Origin: Hormiphora californensis | Lineage: Eukaryota; Ctenophora; Tentaculata; Cydippida; Pleurobrachiidae | Reading direction: 5' to 3' | Length of the DNA stretch: 64,000 nucleotides | NCBI GenBank assembly: GCA_020137815.1 | Contig: CM035358.1 | Span: 2,031,821 to 2,095,820, forward strand | Shown: in pieces, positions 1-10,300 of the stretch | Layout: each line of letters opens with the position of its first letter | How positions within the stretch are numbered: the first letter of the stretch is position 1 | Program-made: the position numbers and the translations under genes | Notes under the pieces: model-generated | What the model saw: the letters and a program-made list of their open reading frames with translations, nothing else | Database searches by the model: none | Told to the model about the DNA's origin: nothing

Positions 1-433
1 CCCCTTTATGTTATGTATGCACTCTCACCTGCTATGTAGTAAATTAGTCATTATTGATGATGCAACCCTTGTATATATTCCTTCTCTTTTTAGTCATTAT
101 CTATCACTGTCTCAGGCCTATCTTTTCCAGACCTCTTATTTTCATTGCTGTCTGGTTCTTTCTCTTTGTTTCCTTTTTTGTCACTGCTGTATCTATTTTA
201 TTCTCTCCTCTCTGGCCTTTCCTGGGTCCATTAGAACTATTATCTCCTTTGCTATTACCACATTTTGAACATTTAAGCACTTGAGCTTTGTACCACCTCT
301 CATTGTGTTTTTAATCTTCCAAAGTTTTACAATTTAAAATCTTCTCAATGTGTTTTACAACTTGAAACCCCTCTCTAGAATTGTCGCAACGGCACTATGA
401 TTACATGAACAGAGAACGGACTCCTGAATCAAG
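1..433. other. Upstream intergenic or intronic stretch, no gene seen
   Basis: Pyrimidine-rich AT-leaning sequence before the class C receptor. Short open frames here are leucine/serine/phenylalanine-rich and look like chance readings of T/C-rich DNA. No convincing exon was found. If TRAPPC10 begins left of the window, this would lie inside one of its introns. Confidence 0.4.
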
Positions 434-3208
434 ATGATATTGCTTCTGTTGATCGTGCCCGTAGTCTCCCCCTCCCTCCTCCTCTTCTACCTACCAAACA
501 ATATGTACAACACCGAACTCCGCTCCACAGTTGCATACGGAATGCGCCAAGTCCAACTCCGGGTGCGATTCCAGATTACCCATCAAGTTCACAGTACTGA
601 CAATGTGGTTAAGACCCTAGTTGAGTGTCTGAATGGAGGGGATGTACTCGCTGTGTTGGGTGTTTTCAAAGATCAGGATATTGAGGATCTAGCGGCTATA
701 GTTGATGCTTACAATATCCCGGTGTTTGTGCTGAATCGAATTGGAACTACCCCATCCTCACTCAACTTTTACCTGACGAAACCGACCGTCCAGAGCGAGC
801 TAGGGAACCTCCGTCGAGTCCTCGATCACTTTAAATGGGAGGAAGTGACCTATTATCTAGAGTCCACTGAGGCATCCCTACTGTCCGGCCAGGGTCGCTG
901 TTGGGACAAGAGGGTGCTGGAAGGTACCGAGATGGCAGGGATATCATGTACAAACTATAGTGTGGTCGTGACAGTTGGGTATTCAGCGTTCAACCGGCAG
1001 TTTCTGACCCGGTGGGGACAACAGACATGTCGGGGTCTGGTCGTGCTTCAATATTATCTGGGTGATGGGTCCGGGCTGACTGCAACAAACGGGACATTCC
1101 TCTCGGGGGATCTGTTGATATTGCAACAGAGGAGGTACCCGGTGGTGGAGACTGCTACTGGAGGAACTGCACAGGTTCTACCTGGATATAAATATGGGTG
1201 CCTTACACCAGGGTAAGTAATGGGACTCGTTTTCTCTTTCATTTGTTCTTTCTCCCTCTTTCCTTTTCAGTTTCTACTCAATTGTTTCTTTCCTCCCAAC
1301 TCTATTTTCCCCGCAGATGCGAGAAGTATACGATCAAAGACTCCTACCAACAACCCGAATCTGTCCTACTAATCCTGGACACCATCAGACTCCTGGAGTC
1401 CCTGCTCAGACAGGGCTACCAACTCACCCGCGATAACATCATGGGCAGAGAGTTCCGGTCGGTGGGTGGCCAGTGGACCTCGCTGGATGTCCAGGGTTAC
1501 AGCTACAACCAGTTGGAGTTATACAAATCAGGGGTAGCAGGTCGGTTGGAGCTGGTTGGATCTCTAGATGAGAACCGAGTTAGAGAGATCCCCACAACCT
1601 GGGTATCCAGTGCGGGAACTGCACCCCTAAAACGGGCCTGTGGAGTCCCCGTCTCCACGGTCACGGAGAGTGCGGCTGGAGATGATGGGAGGGGTGGAGA
1701 GAAGATGACAGTAGCGGTTCAGGTCCTGGTTAACCTACTAATGGGGGTACTTGCTGTCACAACCTTAGTATTCTGGTTTGTATTTCGGAGAAACAAGACG
1801 ATTCTACCGATCAGTATTGCCTTTCCGTATCTCTACTGTGTCCTTCTCATCTCCCTTGCCTCCACACTACTGATACAAGGGGAGGAATCAACGCGAGTGT
1901 GTCTACTTCACATGGCTCGTAATATCATGGATTATGTCTACTTTTCAATATTCTTCTTCCTTCTTGTCTCGTACAGGTCACCCTCCCTCGTCCCCTCGGC
2001 CATCTTTCTAGGAGTCCTCATTGCCGTGAAAATAATCATCCTGCTCCGACAGACACTGATCCAAAGTGACAATACCACCCGATTCTGCTATGGAATCAAC
2101 TCAGAGCCGACCAGTAGTTTCCTTATCTTCGCACTCCTGCCCTTGTCAGCGCTCTGTATCTCCCTAAAACACTTTGCTAACCTCAGACAGATCTACTGGT
2201 TCCTGTTTGGTTTGTGTGTGTCCCTCACCCTGGAAGCAGTTGTATTCGCCCTACCCCTTCCCCCGGTGTGCCTCGCCGCACTATACGCATCCAGGGCACT
2301 TCTCATGTGTGGGTGCTTCGTCCAGTGCGGAAGCTCGGCCGCCCTGAAAGTGGCGGAAAGTGAGGAGGGGGAGAGGATGCTTGAAGGGGGAGGAGGAGGA
2401 GGGAGTAAAGTGAGGTTCTCACTACAAGACCCAACCCGAGATGCCCTATCCCCTCAGCTCACCTGGGATGAGAATGGAGATGCGCCATATCACCATGACG
2501 ACGAGGATGATGGTGGACCCCGGAGTAGGTTGGATACCTTTCCAGTTAGAGTGAGATTGGATCACTGCCTCACTCCAGTTTCCACCAGTGAGGAGTTAAT
2601 GAGTCAGGGCGAGGTGGCGCCCAACTCTAAACACGGGCTAGTTGGCATCACTGAGGAGGATGACTGATGATGATGAGAGTTCTATACCGGATACAATCCA
2701 GATAAATCGTGATGGTTACCATGGTAACTACCCTCCGCAAATTCCAACCCGAGCAAACGGAGATTACTTGCACAGGCAGCAGGATATGGGAGAGGGTTAC
2801 TCAGCGGTTACATACTCCTCCAACAATAACGGATCCTCGTCTACACTATCTGAGATAATCAGGAAACGCCGACAAAGTAATTCTGATAATGAGGAGGAGC
2901 AGCTGGTGACATGTCAACACGAGGTCACGTGTCGTCACGGTGTGACATGTGTACATGGGAGCGAGTTCCGGTACATGCAGAACGGTGGTAACCATGGGGG
3001 TTCTTGTGGTTACCATGGTAACGATGGTAACGAGGTGGAATCTTGTGGTTACCATGGTAACGGTGGTAACCATGAGGATTCTTGTGGTTACCATGGTAAC
3101 GACGGCTACGGTCACATCAGGCCGGGCAAGGAACATGACTATGTGAACTTGGGAGAACATGATCATCAGACTTTAGCACGGACTGTAGCTGCGATGACTT
3201 CTGTGTAG
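434..3208 (+). CDS. Class C (GABA-B-like) G-protein-coupled receptor, two exons, C-tail in a shifted frame
   Basis: Two exons, 434-1212 and 1317 onward, are joined by a phase-2 GT-AG intron (GTAAGT donor, CCGCAG acceptor). The first frame ends at TGA 2665-2667, giving 709 aa. Exon 1 encodes a hydrophobic N-terminus and a Venus-flytrap ligand-binding region. Exon 2 completes that domain and encodes seven hydrophobic segments, starting at about 1705 and ending near 2340, then an acidic tail. The layout matches family C receptors of the GABA-B type, which signal at the plasma membrane. A second frame (about 2655-3208) stays open for about 180 codons after the TGA and encodes a Gly/His/Asn-rich repeat tail. 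The switch falls in a GATGAT run, so a 1-nt indel (real or assembly error) probably divides one long C-tail. The ligand is unknown. The start at 434 is the first ATG giving a hydrophobic leader; an upstream exon is possible. Confidence 0.8.
2983..3110 (+). repeat. X-box-like palindromes forming coding repeats in the receptor tail
   Basis: At least three units contain GGTTACCATGGTAAC or close variants, spaced about 48 bp apart, each read as Gly-Tyr-His-Gly-Asn and preceded by Ser-Cys. A further copy lies at about 2716-2731. They lie in the open frame that follows the first TGA of the class C receptor. The same palindrome recurs in non-coding DNA throughout the window. Confidence 0.8.
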
Positions 3209-4095
3209 CACACAATGTACACTTTATTGTTTTTTTTTGTGAAATGAACATGTTCGAACACGGACAATCCTAGGCAAATGAGTTCTTGGAAATGCGATGT
3301 AAAGGTACATAGTGGATCGGTTTGTATTTGACGGTTTACCAATGCGAGTTGCAATTCTGAAGTGTCGAGAGAAACTAGAATCAGAAGGGAACAAACTTGG
3401 TACTTTACCAAAACTCGAGAAAAGATAGCAGGAAACTAGAATGGAACAAAAGTGAATCTCTATTTATTTCTTGTTTGACTCATATCATTCTATTTGTGTA
3501 TAATTCTTTCCTTTTTTCATTCCCAAAATTCTTGTTCTTCAATTCGAAACAGATCCAGATTAATTTGACCTTGGTTTCAATATTTTTTTTCACAAGAAAT
3601 ATATTTCACCATTCACTGCTGCAGTACATCACACTGTGACAAGAATAAAAAGTAAACCTGTCTCTTCACTTTTTGGTTTACCACGGGGTGGCTACATATC
3701 AAATGTGGATTGGGCCACATTTTATACCTTTTCCTGTTCAATACTTGTCACCCGCCATATATTGTGCTGCACTAAAAAACTCTGTTTTGCCGCTCAGCAA
3801 TCTTATCTCATTCCTATCTTTATTCTGAGTTGAATCTCTCCTTATTCTGAGTTAGATCTCTAATCTCTCCTTAATCTGAGTTCCCCGTGTGTGTTGTTGG
3901 CGGTAGTTTGTGTTTGATAAACGCAGGTCAGTTGCAAGCAATCAATCTGCAGAGAGTGGCCCAAAACAACAACAACATTTTACTGAGAGAGAGAGAGAGA
4001 GGATAGGAGAGAGAAGAGAGAGAGAGAGAGAGGAGGAGAGAGAGAGGACAGACCACGAAAGAGAAGAGAGAGAGAGAGAGTGAGAGAGGAGAGAG

Positions 4096-4155
<60 letters not shown>

Positions 4156-4375
4156 GAAGGATCCTGTTCAGTGTTAGATATTAATTATGCATAAGGATAG
4201 ACACGAGGGCCAGGGCGATCACGATCAAGTCCACAGCAGTGAATACACAATTTTAGTAGTAGAGGAAAGATAAAGGCCAGGGGTTGCTCGACCCTCTGAC
4301 CTCTCTCACAACAATAATTGGGCTAGGGGTAAGTTTTAAAACACAGACACATTTCAAAACCCTCATGTTTCCCAG
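3209..4375. other. Intergenic/intron stretch with (GA)n tracts
   Basis: After the receptor's last stop the DNA is AT-rich, with an AATAAA-type polyadenylation hexamer near 3643. A long imperfect GA tract runs from about 3979 to 4155. I found no exon that would supply the missing N-terminus of TRAPPC10. Confidence 0.5.
3979..4155. repeat. (GA)n microsatellite
   Basis: Imperfect GAGAGA tract broken by short interruptions. Similar tracts occur throughout the window. Confidence 0.9.
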
Positions 4376-7300
4376 GAATCACGTGAAAGAACAGCTGTCA
4401 GGATGGTACGATAAACTGCAGAAGCACAACATTCAAAACTACCTTGTTATCCACGCAATCTTCCAGGTAACAGACAGACAGACAGACAGACAGACAGATA
4501 GACATGAAATGACAGGGGGGGGGGGACATGTTAATTGTTAATAAATCACCTCTTTTTTCCGATTTTGTTAATTTACGTTAATTAAACAAAATTAACAAAA
4601 TTAACAAATGCTAAAATATTGGTGTTATCGGTTGATAATACGACTTTAACTGATTTAATTTTGTAGTTTAATTATGCCAAAAACTAACAGAAATTAGTTG
4701 GCTGGAAAGGTGACCACTTTTGTTGTCAAACTGACACCTTTGCCCTCTCCGGGTTATTTTCATCATTATACTTTCCCTCTTGATTACTACTCTCTGATTT
4801 TCTCTATCTCTTCTCTCTCTCTCTCTCTCTCTCTCGTTCCTCTCCTCTCTCTCCTCTCTTCACTCTCTTTCTCTCTCTTCCCAGTTCCTCTCTTTCCGTA
4901 ACCCGGGCCGGGCAAAGGTGTCAGTTTGACAACAAAAGTGGTCACCTTCCAGCCAACTAATTTCTGTTAGTTTTTGGCATTTAATTTAGGTATTTTTGGT
5001 ATTTTCTGATTTAAAGTACGATGTAAGACATGTTCTGGACGGCAGAACTTGTAAAGACCGCCAGGAATACGAAAATTTGAATTTTGACGTCATTGTGACG
5101 TATAGCGTGACGTCACGACGTTATAACGTCATGCTAGTGAAAAATTAGTATTAGCCTCATCTAGTAAAGATGCTGACCTAGTTTGAGATCGATTGGACAG
5201 ATTTGAGGTCGCTATGGCGAAAAAACACACTATCGTCATATCTATTTTCATACAGTCTTAACACTTCAGACGCGATTTAAGACCCTGAAAATAGAGTTTC
5301 ACAAATTCGCAATACAGTTTCTGAAAGTTTAGACGATTACCTTCGTAAGTGTGGTCTCCATTTTCAATCAGAAGCCGTCTCTCAATGTGTAAATGAGCTC
5401 AGAAATTTGGTTGATTTGAAAATGTCTTAACTTTATGACAGTATTTTAGGACGTTCTGGTTGCGACCTGAAGATGAAAATCGCCAAAAACACAATTCAAA
5501 CGATTATCTTTCGAATACAACAAACGAGAAGTGTCTATCTTATGTAGTCTTTCCAGAAAATTGTCTGCAAATTGTGTAAAAAAGCGTCTATATGTATGTA
5601 TGTATGTATGTACATGGATATATAGACCAGGGACATTTATTGCTTTTTTCACCATGTCAGAACTCTGAAACTAAAAGAGATAGAAACTTGCCCTTTTGAA
5701 CTCCAGTAGATCTAGTCTACGTGACACTGTGTGTGTGTGTGTGTGTTCAGTACCTCCCGTCGTTCCACCCCATGCTGAGGTTATTGATGACCCTCAGCGG
5801 CCCGTTACTGACTCACTCCTTGCCAGATGACCCCCACACGCAGGGTCAGTCGGTATGATTCCACTTAGATTCACTGGTTTCCCAGCAGTCTCTTTATGGT
5901 ACCGCAAAAGGAGCATGCGAGTCTGGTCGGATTTGGCACGGAGAAATCTTCCCGCAGACATGTGATGGGACTTACCGTCCAATTGGTTGGTCTTTGGTTA
6001 CCACTGTCACGACAACATGTGGAAGTAGGTGATTTGCCGGATATCATGATATCCTATCAAGGGATTAAATGCTTATCTTTACACCAAGGGTTGTAGTCTA
6101 AGCTAGCTAGTAATGTATTTCACAAGTACGACCCAAGGGTCGGTCAGGCGATGTTGCATCGCCGGGTGGCCAGGTGTATAGATAGTTGGTTGTAAAACAA
6201 CGTTCATGGTTTCCCTGAGTGCATTTGACCAGTATCAGTTCACTCAGGGCTTCGCGTAATTAATGCGAGGGGTTCTCAGTGTATGGCTGTTTGCTATTTG
6301 AATAAGGGTACCATTGATTAAGTGTCCCAAACTTAATGGGCTTTTCCCTGACTACTACAGGGTCTTTCAGATTTGTAGGTTTGTCACTTGCCTAGTTTGG
6401 GGTGTGCGTGTCTGAGGCTCGTGTGATTTGTTGTAGGTGTGGGGATCACGCATGTGCGGAGCTTGGATAGTTCTGTTTAGTCTTTTTGTGATCTGTCATA
6501 ATGTTGTATAGGGTCCTCGTGTTGTATTGGAACATGTTACAGTTGGTGAACCAGCTTTATGAATTTTTAGGTCAAGAGTCGATGTGTGGAGTAGATGTTG
6601 TGCTCGAGTTATTGTAATCTGTCTTGTGTCTTAGTTCGTCAGGTTTGGGCAGTGGAGTAGATTGCTCTGATGTTTCTTTCTTGTGCAGAGTTTGCATAGG
6701 GGCTTATTTTATTGTCCCTGTGTGCGAGAGAGCATCCTAGGTTGTTTTGGTTTGAGATTGCTAGTGTGAGGCTTCTTAGCGTGGGTTTGTTTGTTATTGT
6801 AAGTTTTGGGTAAACATTCAAGAGTTTTTTGGAGGATAGTGTGGTCCATGATTGTAGTTTGATTTTTCTAGGTCGTTTAGGGTTAATTTATCTGTGTGTT
6901 GTTTTAGTCGGTGTAGGATTGTGTCTCGTGAGTGGTAGGGGTTTTGGGCAGTTTTCGCTATTGTTTGTGCCTCTTTTGGCTAGTAGATCAGCTTTTTGTT
7001 GACTCTTCGATGCCTATGTGTGCTTTGACTTTGTTTAATGTCACTTTGTTGTTTTCTTGGAGTGACTGGATTTTTTGTTTTGTTGTTTCTAGATGTTTGG
7101 ATCTTGTAGTGCTGCTGAGTAGGTTTGTTAGAGTGGTTTGGGAGTCAGAATAGAAGTTGATGTTCGCTTCTTTCGTGTTTGTCTCCAAGAGATGGGTGGT
7201 TGCTATCAGTATGGCCTGCATTTCAGCTTGGTTGATTGTGTTTTCTGGTGCCATTGTTTGGGTTAATGTTTTAACATCGGTTGAGTTGGAGAAATATATG

Positions 7301-10300
7301 GCAGCGCCTGCTCCTACCTTGGATGTGGAGTTCTCTGTCATTTTGGCACCGTCCGTAAGATGTTGATGTGGTAGGAGGTATGCATATTTTTGTTGTGTTG
7401 TGATTTTTGTATTGTGGGGGCCATTGAGTCAATGTCTTGGTTGGGCAAATCTGGGTTAGGTGGTTTGTCATGTCTTTGGATTGGGTCAATTTTGCCCTGT
7501 GTCCATGATTTGGGTCGGTTATCCATATGTTGTTAATTTTTAGGTGAATGTAGTTGTTCAATCTCTCTTTGTTGATGAGGAACGTTATGTTGTCTACCCC
7601 TGCTAACTTGGTTAGTAGTGCGGATTGGGTGTGTTTTTGCCCTCCGGTGATGCTTCTTGTTATGGTATTTTGTGTTTTCTGGAGGTTGTTCATGCTTTCT
7701 TTGTTTTTGAGGACTGTGTGTCCCCAGCTGCCTGCCAATATAGAAGATTTGGCATTAGGATTTGGTCGTGGATGTATCTTGCCGCGTTAGTTACTAAGTC
7801 CCCATATTTAGGTTTATAAGGTATTTTAGGGGTCGGGCTGCGGCTTTGACCTTTTCTGTTTTGTCTTTGATATGGGCTTTGTAGTTTAGTTTGTCGTCTA
7901 GGATTACTCCTAGGTACGGTGCGTACTTTTGGATTTGTAGAGTTTCTTCCCCCAGTGTTATTTCTTTTATGGTTGTTTTTTGGTGCGGGTTGTGGAATGC
8001 TATCACGTTGGTTTTTGCTGTGCTAAGTGATAGGCCTTGGTCGTTGACCCATTTTCTGATAAGGTTGATTTGTTCGGCTAGTATATCGTGCATAGTGGAG
8101 TTTAGATCTAGTCCGGTGATGATGATGACGATGTCATCTGCGTACAGGATAATGAGATCTAGATTGCATGCTGTGTATTTGATGGTATTCATGCATAGGT
8201 TCCATAGGAGGGGTGAGAGGATTCCCCCTTGGGGGGTACCCCTATGGATTTTGCAGACAATGTTTTCTCCATTTAGCTCGAGCATGATGCTGCGGTTTCT
8301 TAGTGCGTGGCTGATCCATTCGTAGATTTCGGGCGGGAGTTTTATTTTGTCGAGGCCGCGTTCGAGTGCTCTGAATGTAACTTTGTCAAAAGCACCCTCG
8401 ATATCGAGGAAGGCTCCTAGGGCATATTGTTTGTTTGCTAGTGCGTCTTCGATGCGGTTGGTAAGTGTATGTAGAGCTGTTATGGTTGATTTGCCTTTGC
8501 GGAAGCCGTGTTGGTTGTCGATAAGTTTTGTGTTGATTTTTAGGTCGTCTTGGAGGAAATTGAGGATGCCCCTTTCCATTAGTTTGTGGATGTTGGATGC
8601 TAGGCATATTATACGGTAGCTTTTGGGGCTTTTGTAGTCGGTCTTTCCTGGTTTTGCAATGATTATTCCTTTTGATGTTTGCCATAGCTTGGGTTTTAGT
8701 CTGGAGGATAGTGTTAGTAGCATAAACTGTCTTAGTTTGGGGGCGATGATATCCCAGGTGTCGATAAGCATTCCGTTTGTTATGTGGTCTAGGCCCGGGG
8801 CTTTTTTCCTTTTTAGTTGTTTGACTGCTTTCTTGAGGTGGTTATCAGTTAGTTGCTTTTCTAACGGGATTTTGAGTTTTTGTGCCTTTCTCTGTTCCCA
8901 TTTTTGGTCTTTTGGTTCTGTTGGAGGGAAGTGGGTCTCTGCCAAGGCTTTTAGCATTATTTTGGGGTTGTCTGACTCGGTTGTTGGACTGGTTCTTATT
9001 GTTGTTAGTTTGTCTTTCCTTTTACTTCCTTGAAGTTTTTTGCTCACTGCTCCTACAGTGGTGAGGGTTGAGATCTCGGTTTTCCATCTGTCATCGTCGC
9101 ATCTTTGGATTTCTTTCCCTAGTTCTCTTTTTAGGGATTGGAATTTTGTTTTTTGGATGTCGGTTTTTTTGGTACCTTTTAGGCATTTTAGTTCCTCTTT
9201 GATGGCTGTGGCTGCTGGTGACCAGGGCGTTGTGTTTATCTTATTGGTGTTCGTGGTGGGCGTGGAGTCATTGTACGATGACGTGAGGGCTTTACATATC
9301 TCGTTATAAGATTTGTCGATTTGTATTTGGTTGGGGTTAGTTGGCAGGTTTATTGTTTCAAAGCGGTGTTCGGTTAGCTTTCTGAATTTCTGGGTGTCGG
9401 TGTTTTTTTCCAGTTTTACTAGATTGTTTTTGGTGGGTCCCAGGTCTAGCTTTGTGTGTAGTCTTTTGTGATCTGATAGGGTAGAATCCACCAGGGTCCA
9501 ATTTTTGACTCTTTTGTGGGCTTCTTCGTTTGTGATTGTGAGGTCGATAAGCGATTTGCCTCGCGAGTTTTCGAAGGTGTGCTGGTTTGATGTGTTTTCG
9601 ATGATGAGAAGTTCTTCCTCTAAGAAACATTGGAGAGATGTGCCTCTTGCGTTCGTGATTTTGTCTCCCCAGGATTTGTTTCGGGCATTGGAGTCTGTGC
9701 AGATTATCCAGGCGTGTTTGTGTTTGGCTACGTATTTGCTGGTTTCGATTAGTTTGGTTTCTGTATCTGGGTCAATTTGTTGAGCCCCTTTTGGAGATGA
9801 AAGGTAAGCCGAGGTAATAACTATTGCTTTGTTGTTGGTTGTTTTTAGTTTGACACTGACTAGTTCGACGTTGGATAGGGATGCTAGTAAGTGCGCTTTT
9901 TGGGCTCTGGTTCTTCCCATAATGACGCATGCTTTGGGTTTTTGTCCCGCCACGGCGAAACAGTGCGTGTTTTTGGGGACAAATTTTATGTTGGTGCTGT
10001 TGTTTTTGCCTGTGTAGGGTTCTTGAAGGGCGAGGATTGAGTTTTCGTTTAACAGAGTCATGGCTTTTTGGGTTGCTGCGATTTCGGTGTGTAGGTTGTG
10101 TTGTATAATCTCGGTGAGGGTAGTGTTTTTACTTGTGTCGCGTTTCTTACGTTTTCGGTGGCCTTTGGTGATTGGTGGGGGTTTCGCGAGTGGTGGTGAT
10201 ACCTCGGGTGTGCCGGTGGTAGTCGGTCTACTGGCGGGGGTGCTGTGTGTGACTAGGTCACTAGTGGTGGTGTTAAATGTGGCTGGGTCGCTAACGGGGG

